The notes beneath the pieces are model-generated. The model was given only the letters and a program-made list of their open reading frames with translations. It was not told the DNA's origin and searched no databases. From positions 62,001 through 126,000 of the forward strand of contig JBGAGO010000005.1 in assembly GCA_044226655.1 (NCBI GenBank): DNA of 64,000 bases. Direction: 5' to 3'. The position numbers and the translations under genes were made by a program. The stretch comes from JBEVOS01 sp044226655 (GTDB lineage: Bacteria; Pseudomonadota; Alphaproteobacteria; Caulobacterales; Aquidulcibacteraceae). Each line of letters begins with the position of its first letter. Within the stretch, counting starts at the first letter, position 1. This document shows positions 34,102-42,994 of the stretch, piece after piece.

Positions 34102-35321
34102 CGCGTGATGATAGTGGCTTCCCGCCGCAGATCGCGCAGATAGCGTTGCGACAGAAGCGCCAGCTCCTGCTCGAACAGGCGGCTCTCGATTTCATCGTGC
34201 GAGGGCAGGCCTTCGGTCTGGGCGTCGCGCGAGCACACCACCAGCATCGCCGCGCGGTCGCCCGCTTCGGTGACGCCCGTCGCCTGGCCCGAGCCGACGC
34301 CCTGGATTTGCTGCTTCACCGTATCCGAGAGATCGGATTCCGCCGTCTGGCCAAGGTCGGTGACTTCCACGCCTGTGATGGAGCCGACGACGTCGTTCAG
34401 CGATTGGCAGCTCGTCACGCGCGCGCGCGCGCGATCCAGATTGCCGCGCTGCGCGATCGGCACGCTCACCTGGCGCAGACCCACGCGGATCGTGGTGTCG
34501 ACGGGGCGGCCTTCGCGCTTTTCGCGCAGCGCCACCAGATAGACGCCCGTCGGCGTGCGGATCGGATTGGAGACCTGGCCGGGCTGCAGCCGGTCGATCA
34601 CGGCTTGCACCTCGGGACGCAATTCGCCGGAATCGACCCAGCCGAGATCGCCGCCCGACGCCGCCGTCGGCGCCGCCGAGAATTGCCGTGCGACCAGCGG
34701 GAAGGGCGCGCCGCGCTGCATTTCCTGCAGCAGGCGCTGGGCGCCGGCCTGCATGTCGGTGAATTCCTGCTCGCTCTGCGCAGGCAGGAAGATTTCGGAG
34801 ACCAGAAATTGCGCGTGCTGCGCGCCCTGCGCGATGCGCGCGAGCGTGTCGCGCACCTCGGCGTCGGAAATGCGCACGCGCGATCCGTAAAGGCCGCTGA
34901 TCAGGCGCCGCCAGGCGATATCGGCCCGGATCTGGTCGCGCAACGTGTTCGGGTTGATGCCTGACGAGGCGAGCTGGCGCAGCAATTCCGGCCCGGTCGT
35001 GTTGTTGCTGCGGGCGATGTCGTTGAGCGTCGATTCTATCTGCTCATTGGTGACGTTGATCTCGAAATGGCGCGCCTCCTGAAGCTGGAGATGCTCATCG
35101 ACGAGATCGCGCAGCGCCTGCGCGCTGGCGCGCTGCATATTGTCCGCATTGTTCTCGATATTGGACGAGGCGAGCAGCAGGGTCGCGCGCTGGCGCACGT
35201 CATAGGTCGAGATCACCTCGTCATTGACGATGGCGGCCACCGCCTCGGCCAATTGCGCGGCCGCGGGCGTCGCGATCGCCGCCGCCAGCGCGGCCGCCGC
35301 CAATACCTGTTTCAAGCTCAT
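34098..35321 (-). CDS. surA: Periplasmic chaperone / peptidyl-prolyl isomerase SurA
   Basis: 407 residues. Signal peptide at 1-22 (VLAAAALAAAIATPAAA). The N-terminal SurA domain has AIVNDEVISTYDVRQRATLLL; one parvulin domain follows near residues 175-270 (EIFLPAQSEQEF, LGWVDSGELRPEVQAVIDRLQPGQVS). E. coli SurA has two parvulin domains, only one is clear here. It escorts outer-membrane barrels, including LptD encoded just upstream, to the Bam complex. Confidence 0.94.
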   Translation of the reverse strand: MSLKQVLAAAALAAAIATPAAAQLAEAVAAIVNDEVISTYDVRQRATLLLASSNIENNADNMQRASAQALRDLVDEHLQLQEARHFEINVTNEQIESTLNDIARSNNTTGPELLRQLASSGINPNTLRDQIRADIAWRRLISGLYGSRVRISDAEVRDTLARIAQGAQHAQFLVSEIFLPAQSEQEFTDMQAGAQRLLQEMQRGAPFPLVARQFSAAPTAASGGDLGWVDSGELRPEVQAVIDRLQPGQVSNPIRTPTGVYLVALREKREGRPVDTTIRVGLRQVSVPIAQRGNLDRARARVTSCQSLNDVVGSITGVEVTDLGQTAESDLSDTVKQQIQGVGSGQATGVTEAGDRAAMLVVCSRDAQTEGLPSHDEIESRLFEQELALLSQRYLRDLRREATIITR

Positions 35322-35396
35322 CCCGTGCTCCCGGGCCCAAGGGCCAGCGCCGCTCTAGGCCGTGATTTTGTCGTGTTTTGGACGCCGCCTGCGGCC

Positions 35397-37601
35397 TTAT
35401 CCCCCGCCGAGCACACCCAGGGTGCGCAGGCCGATGCGGATTTGGAAGCCCTCGTCCGGGCCGAGGCGGCGATCCACCGTTTCGGACCGCGTATAAGCCA
35501 GCTCCAGGAAGGTGCAGTCGTCCTCGTAGATCGCGCGCAATTCCTGGGTCAGATTCACGTCCGAATCCAGGTCTCGGCGCACCCCGAACTGCACCCGCCA
35601 GCCGCGCACCAGCTGGACCCCGATCGAGGTCGTCAATTCCTCGGACGGGTCGCCCGAGGCGAGCGCGCCGTCGATCGAGTAATAGCGGGCATAGCCTTCG
35701 AGCCGCCACACCGCGCCGCGGACCTCGGCATCGATGCGCTGGATATCCAGGTTGCGGTCGTCGAGCCGGGTGCGGACGATGGCGCCGAAGGGCCGGCCAA
35801 GATCGACCTGGGCGGCCGCGACGTAATCGGACGCCTGATCTTCGAGATTGTTCTCCGCCGTGAAGAGCGGCGCGTTTTCGCTGCGCCAGCGGCGCCCGAA
35901 GATGAAGCTGGCGTTCTTGCCGTCATGGGCGCGCGCGGTGGCGCGGAAGCCCGCCGAGATGCGCCCGCCCGGCTCCCACAAATCGTAGTTCGGCGCGGCG
36001 TTCGGACGGAACAGATTGGAATCGTCGAGTTCGAAATTGAGGCTGTCTTCGTTGATGATGCGCGGATCGTCGCCGCCTTGCGAGCCATAGGCCGCCATCA
36101 CCACCGGCTCGACGATGAGGTCAATGTTTTCGCCGGGGCGCATCATCGGCCAGGACAGCTCCGTGCCGACCAGGCCGACGCCGCGGCCGAAATCTTCCGT
36201 GGGCGTCGTCGATGTGTCGGCGTGGAAATAATCGCCGCGCGCCTGCGCGAACGGTGTCAGCAGCAGGCCGGGTCCGACGACGTGCTGCGACGAATAGCTG
36301 AGGCCCGTCGAGACGCGCGCATCGAAATCGCCGCCCGAGCGCGACAGCATCGCCGTGTTGCTCGTCCATTTGATCTGGCCGCCCAGCCACGGATCGCGGA
36401 ACACGCGCTCATATTCCGCCGATGGCAGGATGAGCGGCATCAGCGCCGCGGAATCGGTTTCGCGCAGACCTTGGAACGAAATGAAATTCACCGCGGCGTA
36501 GGAATGGTCGTCCTGGCCGATGGCGTAGAGCTGCGACACCAGGCGCGCATTGTCGCCCACATAAGGCCCGCGCGCTTCGCCGGCGCCGGAAATGTCGTAT
36601 CGGCGCAGATAGAGGTCATCGGACGCGCGTTCCAGGCCGAAGCCCCAATGCCAATAATCGTCGATGCGGAACAGGCCGCGTCCGAAAATGTGGCCGCGGA
36701 AGGTTTCATCCCCGAACGTGTCGCCGTTGGAATCGAAATCCTGCTCGTAAGTGAGACTGGTATCGAATGCGACTTCGCCCGACCAGAAGCGCTTGCGATA
36801 GTCGATGCCCATCAGCGGATGCACTTGGCTGTGCACGCGCGCCGACAGCGTCATGTCCGACGATGGCGAGATGCGCCAATAATAGGGCTGCTCGTAGAAC
36901 GTGCCGAGGCGGCGATTGCGTCCGATGTCGGGCGCGAGGAAGCCCGATTGCGGCCCGGCCGACGGATCGGGGTGCGCGAACCAGGGCAGATAGAGCACTG
37001 GCACGCCCATCACTTCGAGCGCGGCGCCTTGATAGGAGATGACGCGCTTGTCGGTATCGCGCACGGCGCGGCGCGCGCGCAGCGCCCAGGTCGGCGGACG
37101 ATCGCCGTCTTCGCAGACCGGGCAGCTGGTGTAGATGATCTGACTCAGCTCATCGCGGCCATCGGGGCGGCGCGCGGCGGTGCGTGCGGCGAGCCGGCCA
37201 TTGTCGGCGAGCCGGGCCTGCATGTTGGTGATGAGGCCGACGCCGAGATTTTCGTCGAGCTGCAATTGATCGGCGTAGGTCACCGATCCATCGGGCGACA
37301 CCATCTGCACATGGCCTTCGGCCAGGATGATGTGGGTCTGAAGATCGTAGGTCAGCCGGTCGGCGCGCACGGAGCGGCCCTGATGGCGCACCTGCACGTC
37401 GCCTTCGGCGGTGAGCGTGTGGGAGGCGTCGTCCTGGTCGAGCGTGTCGGCTTCGAGCAGGACCGCGTCGTCCTGGGTTTCGGCGGCGGGGGTCTGCGGC
37501 GTCTGCGCGAACGCCGCGCTCGGAAGCGTGACGGCGAGCGCCGCGGCCAGGACAGCCCAGCCGGGCCTCCGGTCGGCGAACCGATCTTCCGAACGGATCA
37601 T
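35397..37601 (-). CDS. lptD: LPS-assembly outer-membrane protein LptD
   Basis: 734 residues. Signal peptide to about residue 33; then a periplasmic OstA/jellyroll part (VLLEADTLDQDDASHTLTAEGDVQV, ILAEGHVQM). The rest is a beta barrel with alternating aromatic strands and the family box GVPVLYLPWFAHPDPS. It inserts LPS in the outer leaflet. Cysteines are few: TSCPVCED near the N-terminal third and one late Cys in EDDCTFLEL, so the disulfide plan differs from E. coli, with four Cys. lptG and lptF lie upstream, surA downstream. Confidence 0.95.
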   Translation of the reverse strand: MIRSEDRFADRRPGWAVLAAALAVTLPSAAFAQTPQTPAAETQDDAVLLEADTLDQDDASHTLTAEGDVQVRHQGRSVRADRLTYDLQTHIILAEGHVQMVSPDGSVTYADQLQLDENLGVGLITNMQARLADNGRLAARTAARRPDGRDELSQIIYTSCPVCEDGDRPPTWALRARRAVRDTDKRVISYQGAALEVMGVPVLYLPWFAHPDPSAGPQSGFLAPDIGRNRRLGTFYEQPYYWRISPSSDMTLSARVHSQVHPLMGIDYRKRFWSGEVAFDTSLTYEQDFDSNGDTFGDETFRGHIFGRGLFRIDDYWHWGFGLERASDDLYLRRYDISGAGEARGPYVGDNARLVSQLYAIGQDDHSYAAVNFISFQGLRETDSAALMPLILPSAEYERVFRDPWLGGQIKWTSNTAMLSRSGGDFDARVSTGLSYSSQHVVGPGLLLTPFAQARGDYFHADTSTTPTEDFGRGVGLVGTELSWPMMRPGENIDLIVEPVVMAAYGSQGGDDPRIINEDSLNFELDDSNLFRPNAAPNYDLWEPGGRISAGFRATARAHDGKNASFIFGRRWRSENAPLFTAENNLEDQASDYVAAAQVDLGRPFGAIVRTRLDDRNLDIQRIDAEVRGAVWRLEGYARYYSIDGALASGDPSEELTTSIGVQLVRGWRVQFGVRRDLDSDVNLTQELRAIYEDDCTFLELAYTRSETVDRRLGPDEGFQIRIGLRTLGVLGGG

Positions 37602-37682
37602 TCCCGCCTTCCCTCCGGCGATTCCCCAGTCCTTACCTAGCCGGCCCGGCGCGCGCTGGTAAAGCGCACGCGGGACACAGGT

Positions 37683-38783
37683 TCAGCCATCTTCGAGATA
37701 CGCCACGAAGGCGAGCGCCGCGAACACGCCGGCCAGGGGCGGGCTCCAGGCCGCCACCAGCGGCGGCACGGCCTGGGCCACCGCAAAGGCCGAGGCCAGC
37801 TGGCTGAAGAAGAACAGGAAGAGGCCGATGCCGGCCCCGAAGGCGCACCAGCGCGCGACATTGCCCAGCCGCTGGAGCCGCAGCGAAAACACCGCCCCCA
37901 GAGCCGCCATGCCCGCCAGCATGAACGGGTAGGCCAACAGGCCCTGCCAACGCAGCTCATAGCGCACGGGCGCCAGGCCCGAGGCCCGCGCCTCCGCGAT
38001 GAAGCCGGGCAGGCGCCAGAACGATAGCGTGGCCGGCGCGATGAAGCGATCCAGCAGCTCGCTAGGGTCCAGATTGGACGGCAGCGCCAAATGCTCGCTG
38101 CGCTCGGGCCGTCCGCCCGGCGTGGCCTCCACAAGATTGGTCAGCTGCCAGAAGCCTGGCCGCAGCTCGGCCTCCGCCGCCTGAATGCGGCGCGTGAAGC
38201 GCAGGGCGCCGTCGCGTGCGGTGAAGAAGATCAGCGTGACGTCGCGCAGCGAAGCGCCGTCATTGGTGAACCGGTCCGCATGGATGACGACTTGGCCCTG
38301 CGGTGTGGATTGACGGATCCAGACGCCATTGGCGAAGGGTTGCGATGGCGTCTCCGAAAGCAGCGCCGCCTTCTCCGTCTCGAACTGCGCATAACTCACC
38401 GCCCCGATCGGGTTGAGCACGGTGATGACGAACACGCCGATCAGGAAGGCGAGCAGCACGGGCGGGGCGAGGAAACGCCACGCGGAGATGCCCGAGGCGC
38501 GCAGCGCGATCAGCTCACTCGACCTGTTAAGCTGGACGATCGCGATCATCGCGCCGGCAAGCACGATGAACGGCAAGGTCTGCTCGATCAGAGAAGGCGC
38601 CTTCAGCAAGGTGAGGCGCGCCGCGCCGAACAGGGAGAGCTCCACCCGGTCGCCCAGCGAGCGAAGCTCTTCGACGATGTCGATCAGCAGGATCGCAGCG
38701 AGCACGGCGAACAGCGCAATGCCGATGCCGCGCAGCGAATTCCAGAAGATGTAGCGGCCGATGCTGGAGAGCAGAAATCTCAT
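37683..38783 (-). CDS. lptG: LPS export permease LptG
   Basis: 366 residues with six predicted membrane helices around a periplasmic beta-jellyroll. The N-terminus RYIFWNSLRGIGIALFAVLAAILLIDIVEELR and LPFIVLAGAMIAIVQLNRSSELIALRASGIS fit LptG. With LptF and the ATPase LptB it extracts LPS from the inner membrane. It overlaps lptF by four bases and ends 81 bp before lptD. Confidence 0.95.
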   Translation of the reverse strand: MRFLLSSIGRYIFWNSLRGIGIALFAVLAAILLIDIVEELRSLGDRVELSLFGAARLTLLKAPSLIEQTLPFIVLAGAMIAIVQLNRSSELIALRASGISAWRFLAPPVLLAFLIGVFVITVLNPIGAVSYAQFETEKAALLSETPSQPFANGVWIRQSTPQGQVVIHADRFTNDGASLRDVTLIFFTARDGALRFTRRIQAAEAELRPGFWQLTNLVEATPGGRPERSEHLALPSNLDPSELLDRFIAPATLSFWRLPGFIAEARASGLAPVRYELRWQGLLAYPFMLAGMAALGAVFSLRLQRLGNVARWCAFGAGIGLFLFFFSQLASAFAVAQAVPPLVAAWSPPLAGVFAALAFVAYLEDG

Positions 38784-39877
38784 GCCGGCGCGCCTCGGCG
38801 CGGTCGTGCGCTCACCAGCCGCGCGCCTGCGATCAGGCAGACCACGATCGGGAACACGTATTGGGCGATGTTGAGCGAGGGCTCATCCACCGCCGCGGCC
38901 TGGATGGCGAGCGCCATCAAGCGCACGAACATAGCCGTCGCCACCGTCAGCGCGATGCGCCGGCCGTAGCCGTGGCGCTGAAAATCGCCGCACAGCACGC
39001 CCGCCAGCGCAATCAGCGCCAAGGCAGGATTGAGCAGCGGCGCGGCCAGCCGCTGATGCGCCTCCGCCAGAAAGCGCGCCACATTGCGCTGGTCGAAATG
39101 ATTGGTGAGGTCCGGATAGAACAATTCCATCAGGAAGCGGTCCGATGGCTTGAGCACGGTGTCGCCCGGCGGATCGAACAGGCCGTCCAGCTGCAGAACG
39201 TATTGCACGAAATCGAGCACTTGGAGCGTGCCGTTCTCGCGTTGGCGCTGCACCTGGCCGTCGCGCATCACGATGGCCGGCTTGCCCTCCACCATCGCCA
39301 CCACGCCCGCGCGCGCCGTGTACGTGACGGGCGGGTTCGTGCGCGCATCGTTGATCATCAGATCGCGCATCTCGCCGCCGGCCCCGCGATCGCGCGCATA
39401 GAGCGTGAGATTGCGGCTCGGGAAGGTGAACGATCCTTCGCGCACCAGGCTCGCGGCCACATCGGTGCGGATGGCGTGGATGGTCTCGCGCATTTCGCGG
39501 CTCGCGGCCGGCTGCACCAGCGTGTTGAGCGCGAGATGGCCGAGCGCTGCGACCAGCGCCAGGGTGAAGATCGGCCGCGCGATGCGGGCGTTGGAAAAGC
39601 CCGACGCATACATCACCACGGTTTCGCTCTCGGTCTGCAGCCGGTTGGCCGCATAGAGCGCCGCGAAAAACACTGCGAGCGGCAGAATGAGCGAAATCAG
39701 CTGCGGGGTGGCCAGCACGGTCACCCAGGCGAATGCGAAGCCCGATTGCCGGTCCGAAACGATGACGTCGAGATTGTTGAGCCCCTGCGTCAGCAGAGAG
39801 ATCGCGGCCAGGCCCCCCAGCAGCGCCAGCAGCGGCCCGAGGCCCTGGCGGAAGATGTAGGCGGCCAGCGTGTTCAT
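38780..39877 (-). CDS. lptF: LPS export permease LptF
   Basis: 365 residues with six membrane helices. The N-terminus AYIFRQGLGPLLALLGGLAAISLLTQ and AANRLQTESETVVMYASGFS, in the loop that contacts LptB, are family marks. It is the first gene of the LPS-export run and is divergent from pepA by 119 bp, which should hold both promoters; GGCAAGACG occurs twice there, but no clear promoter is seen. Confidence 0.94.
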   Translation of the reverse strand: MNTLAAYIFRQGLGPLLALLGGLAAISLLTQGLNNLDVIVSDRQSGFAFAWVTVLATPQLISLILPLAVFFAALYAANRLQTESETVVMYASGFSNARIARPIFTLALVAALGHLALNTLVQPAASREMRETIHAIRTDVAASLVREGSFTFPSRNLTLYARDRGAGGEMRDLMINDARTNPPVTYTARAGVVAMVEGKPAIVMRDGQVQRQRENGTLQVLDFVQYVLQLDGLFDPPGDTVLKPSDRFLMELFYPDLTNHFDQRNVARFLAEAHQRLAAPLLNPALALIALAGVLCGDFQRHGYGRRIALTVATAMFVRLMALAIQAAAVDEPSLNIAQYVFPIVVCLIAGARLVSARPRRGAPA

Positions 39878-39996
39878 CGGACGCCTCGGCTAAGCGGCGG
39901 CGGGAGGGTTGGCAAGACGCCGCGGGCGCCTCGCCGTTTTCATGGGCAGGCTTTCCGCGCTATGGGCAAGACGGCGGTTTTCCAAGGCGAGACTCA

Positions 39997-41490
39997 ATGG
40001 ACATAAATTTTGTTGCGGATGGCGAAGGCGATGCGATCGCGGTGATGGCCGCGCAGGGGCCGGCCTTGCTGCCGGCGGCGCGGGCGCTCGATTCAAAGAG
40101 CGATGGCGCGCTTTCGAAGGCCCTGGGCGCGGTGCGCTTCTCCGGCGCGCCGGGACAAGCCGTCGATCTGCTGGCGCCGGCGGGGCTGCCCTATAAGCGC
40201 GTTCTGGTGATCGGCGTCGGCGATGCAGACCGCGCCGACGCGCTCACGGTCGAGCGCTGGGCGGGCCACGCCGTGCGCCGCACACTGACATCGGGCGCCG
40301 AACGCCTGGTGTTGGCGCCGGATGCGCTGCCGCAGGTGGCGATCGCCGAAGGCGGCGCCCATGCTGCAATCGGCGCGCGGCTCGCCTCCTACCGCTTCGA
40401 CCGCTACCGCACCAAGCAGAAGGCGGACGCCAAACCCTCGCTCACGGACATCCAAATCGCGCTGGAAGCGCCGGCGGCGGCTCGCGCGCGCCATGACAAG
40501 CTGGCGCAGATCGTCGATGGCGTGTTCTTCGCGCGCGATCTCGTCAACGAGCCGCCGAACATTCTCTATCCGGTCGAATTCGCCAAGCGGCTCAAGGCGC
40601 TGGAGGCTTTGGGCCTCGAAGTGACGGTGCTGGGCGTGAAGGAAATGACCGAGCTGGGCATGGGCGCGCTCTTGGGCGTCGGCCAGGGCTCTTCGCGCGA
40701 AACCCAGCTCGTGGTGATGAAATGGACCGGCCTTAAAGCCAAGAACGCGCGCCCGCTGGCGCTCGTCGGCAAAGGCGTCACGTTCGACACGGGCGGCATT
40801 TCGCTGAAGCCCGGCGCGGCGATGGATGAGATGAAGGGCGATATGGGTGGCGCGGCCGCCGTCGCCGGGACCATGATGACGCTGGCCATGCGCCAGGCCA
40901 AAGCCAACGTGGTCGGCTTGGTCGGGCTGGTGGAGAACATGCCCGACGGCAATGCCCAGCGCCCCGGCGACATCGTCACCACCATGTCGGGCCAGACCAT
41001 CGAAGTGCTCAACACCGACGCCGAAGGCCGCCTCGTGCTGGCCGACGTCGTCTGGTACGCCCAGGAAAAGCATAACCCGACCGCGATCGTCGATCTGGCG
41101 ACGCTGACCGGCGCCATCATCACCTCGCTCGGCCATGATTACGCGGGCATGTTCTGCAACGACGATGAGCTGGCCGGCGCGTTGAGCGCGGCCGCTGCCG
41201 CCGAAGGCGAGCCGGTGTGGCGCATGCCGCTCGGCCCCGGCTACGACAAGATGATCGACACGCCTAACGCCGACATGAAAAACATCTCCGGCAAGCCGAC
41301 GGCGGGCTCGATCGTCGGCGCGTCCTTCATCAAGCGGTTCATCAAGGACGGCGTGGCCTGGGCGCACCTCGACATCGCCGGCACCGCCTGGAAGCCGGGC
41401 CCCTACGAAGACCCGCTCTCCCCCGCCTGGGCGACGGGCTATGGCGTGCGTCTGCTGAACCGTCTGGTGGCCAACCAGTACGAGGAGTGA
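39997..41490 (+). CDS. pepA: Leucyl aminopeptidase PepA
   Basis: 497 residues, M17 family. The two-metal site is formed by KGVTFDTGGISLKPG (catalytic Lys and Asp) and NTDAEGRLVLADVVWYA (Glu and Asp, catalytic Arg). The N-terminal domain, residues 1-160, is variable and assembles the hexamer. It removes N-terminal residues from peptides. An AAGGCGAGA site precedes the ATG. holC follows with stop and start sharing one base. Confidence 0.97.
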   Translation: MDINFVADGEGDAIAVMAAQGPALLPAARALDSKSDGALSKALGAVRFSGAPGQAVDLLAPAGLPYKRVLVIGVGDADRADALTVERWAGHAVRRTLTSGAERLVLAPDALPQVAIAEGGAHAAIGARLASYRFDRYRTKQKADAKPSLTDIQIALEAPAAARARHDKLAQIVDGVFFARDLVNEPPNILYPVEFAKRLKALEALGLEVTVLGVKEMTELGMGALLGVGQGSSRETQLVVMKWTGLKAKNARPLALVGKGVTFDTGGISLKPGAAMDEMKGDMGGAAAVAGTMMTLAMRQAKANVVGLVGLVENMPDGNAQRPGDIVTTMSGQTIEVLNTDAEGRLVLADVVWYAQEKHNPTAIVDLATLTGAIITSLGHDYAGMFCNDDELAGALSAAAAAEGEPVWRMPLGPGYDKMIDTPNADMKNISGKPTAGSIVGASFIKRFIKDGVAWAHLDIAGTAWKPGPYEDPLSPAWATGYGVRLLNRLVANQYEE

Positions 41491-41939
41491 TGACCGAGCT
41501 CTGGTTCTACCATTTGGAGCGGTCCGAACTGGGGCAGGCGCTGCCGCCGCTGCTGGAGAAGTGCCTGCAGCGCGGCTGGCGCGCTTTGGTGCGCGGAACC
41601 GAAGAGGAGCGGCTCAGCCAGTTGGACGAAATGCTCTGGACCTATCGAGAGGAAAGCTTCCTGCCCCATGCCCGCCAGGGCGTGGGCGATCCGGGCCGCC
41701 AGCCGATTCTGATCACGGCGGAGATGGGGAACCCGAACCACGCCCAGGCGCTTTTTCTGGTCGATGGCGCAGAGCCGGGCGATTTGGACGGGTTCGAGCG
41801 GGCTTGCCTTCTGTTTGACGGGCGCGACGAAGGCGCCTTGGCCGCGGCGCGCGCGCAATGGAAGCGGGCGCGAGACGCAGGGCTGGACGCGTCCTATTGG
41901 CAAGAGAAGGCGCGGGGCAAATGGGAGAAGCAGGCATGA
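41490..41939 (+). CDS. holC: DNA polymerase III chi subunit
   Basis: 149 residues. The start MTELWFYHLERSELGQALPPLLEKCLQRGWRALV and LDEMLWTYREESFLPHA define HolC. Chi links the clamp loader to SSB. I choose ATG 41490, sharing a base with the pepA stop and preceded by GAGGAG; GTG 41487 is possible and adds one residue. pepA-holC is the usual neighbour pair. Confidence 0.95.
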   Translation: MTELWFYHLERSELGQALPPLLEKCLQRGWRALVRGTEEERLSQLDEMLWTYREESFLPHARQGVGDPGRQPILITAEMGNPNHAQALFLVDGAEPGDLDGFERACLLFDGRDEGALAAARAQWKRARDAGLDASYWQEKARGKWEKQA

Positions 41940-42223
41940 TCCGGATCGCCATGATCGCCGCGGCGGCGATGACCTGGGCGTGCGCAGCCCAGCCGCGCGA
42001 CACGGGCGCGAGTTCGCAAGCCGCGACCGAGGCCGATCGCTGCGGCCTCTCGCATTGGGGCCAATTGATCGGGCAACCCGAAAGCGCGATCCCGCGGGAT
42101 CAATTGCCCCAGGGCGCGCGCGTCATCTGCGCCTCCTGCGTGGTCACGCAGGATTTCCGTCCAGACCGTTTGAACATCATCCTGACGGAAGATGGCCGCG
42201 TCGCCTCGATGCGGTGCGGCTAA
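41936..42223 (+). CDS. I78-type peptidase inhibitor, probable lipoprotein
   Basis: 95 residues from ATG 41936, overlapping the holC stop. A short signal peptide ends at Cys16 (AAAAMTWAC), a weak lipobox lacking the usual Leu at -3. Residues 36-95 match the I78 inhibitor family: CGLSHWGQLIGQPESAI, then RVICASCVVTQDFRPDRLNIIL and GRVASMRCG. Family members inhibit serine peptidases or have unproven roles. Four Cys in the mature part may form disulfides in the periplasm. Confidence 0.88.
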   Translation: MIRIAMIAAAAMTWACAAQPRDTGASSQAATEADRCGLSHWGQLIGQPESAIPRDQLPQGARVICASCVVTQDFRPDRLNIILTEDGRVASMRCG

Positions 42224-42236
42224 AGGGCGGAAGCGC

Positions 42237-42265
42237 TTGGCGCTGTCATAAGCGCCCGCTATAGA
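42237..42265 (+). promoter_or_regulatory. Predicted ndk promoter
   Basis: TTGGCG at 42237-42242 and TATAGA at 42260-42265 are separated by 17 bases, with the ndk ATG 32 bp on. The form also fits the Caulobacter housekeeping pattern TTGACG-spacer-GCTANAWC (here GCTATAGA). It is the cleanest promoter I see in the window. Confidence 0.6.
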
Positions 42266-42297
42266 CCCGGCTCTTTCCTCGCCTGGAGCCCCGTAAA

Positions 42298-42720
42298 ATG
42301 GCCGTCGAACGCACGTTGTCGATCCTCAAGCCCGACGCGACCGCGCGCAATCTGACGGGCGAGATCAACGCTCTGATCGAAAACGCCGGCCTGCGCATCA
42401 TCGCGCAACGGCGCGTCAAGCTGGACGACGCCAAGGCGGAGGGCTTCTACGCGGTCCACAAGGAGCGCCCGTTCTTCAAGGATTTGGTCAAGTTCATGAC
42501 CAGCGGCCCAGTGGTCGTGCAGGTGCTCGAAGGCGAGAATGCGATCGCGCGCTATCGCGAAGTGATGGGCGCCACCAATCCCTACAACGCCGCGCCGCAC
42601 ACGATCCGCCGCCGCTATGCCTCCAACATCGAGAGCAATTCGGTGCACGGTTCGGACAGCGCCGAGAACGCCGCGATCGAGATCGCGTATTTCTTCAAGC
42701 CGGACGAAATCGTCGGCTGA
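42298..42720 (+). CDS. ndk: Nucleoside diphosphate kinase
   Basis: 140 residues. It balances NTP pools by phosphotransfer via His117 in [32 protein letters not shown] and [19 protein letters not shown] are family blocks. It stands alone behind its own promoter. The downstream region has no convincing terminator. Confidence 0.98.
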   Translation: MAVERTLSILKPDATARNLTGEINALIENAGLRIIAQRRVKLDDAKAEGFYAVHKERPFFKDLVKFMTSGPVVVQVLEGENAIARYREVMGATNPYNAAPHTIRRRYASNIESNSVHGSDSAENAAIEIAYFFKPDEIVG

Positions 42721-42757
42721 GCGCGCAGCGCACGTCGTTCAATTTCAAAAAAGAGAT

Positions 42758-42901
42758 TCAGCCGCGCGGGAGGTTGTCGCGCAGGCGACGTTCCTCGAGC
42801 CGCGCTTCGGCGAGCCGATGCGCGAGCGCGCGCTTGTACCGACGGCGCAGGCCGCGGAGGACATCGTTCCAACTGAAGAACCAAGAGGCGACGGCGTGCA
42901 T
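42758..42901 (-). CDS. Small basic protein, 47 residues, unknown
   Basis: An ATG at 42901 opens 47 codons ending TGA. The product starts MHAVASWFFSWNDVLRG and continues with Arg/Lys-rich helices (RRRYKRALAHRLAEARLEERRL). About 85 percent of codons end in G or C, matching real genes here and supporting coding. The upstream frame is closed by TAA, so it is a separate gene, 93 bp after purN on the same strand. The ribosome site is weak. A loose likeness to DUF1127-type Arg-rich small proteins is not enough for a name. Confidence 0.45.
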   Translation of the reverse strand: MHAVASWFFSWNDVLRGLRRRYKRALAHRLAEARLEERRLRDNLPRG

Positions 42902-42924
42902 GGCGGACGATTCGAGTCTCTGTA

Positions 42925-42942
42925 GCGCTTGCTTTTAAGCGC
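42925..42942. promoter_or_regulatory. Perfect palindrome in the leader of the 47-residue ORF
   Basis: GCGCTT and AAGCGC arms enclose six bases (GCTTTT on the plus strand). It lies 23 bp upstream of the small ORF start and 52 bp after the purN stop. It could be an operator or a weak purN terminator; it lacks a following T-run. Confidence 0.3.
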
Positions 42943-42994
42943 ATGTGCTGAACGTGCGATTAAAGTGCTGCAATGGGCGGTCCAAAAGGCCGCT

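Noticed and set aside
35067..37640. Plus-strand open frame of 857 codons opposite lptD and surA
   Set aside because: It is a GC-rich shadow. The minus strand has clear LptD and SurA motifs; the plus frame has no family pattern and an Arg/Ala/His-rich composition.
42721..42757. Terminator after ndk (run of A, seen as T on the minus strand)
   Set aside because: No stable stem precedes a T-run in the ndk direction. On the minus strand the T-run follows the small ORF, but the stem is too short.
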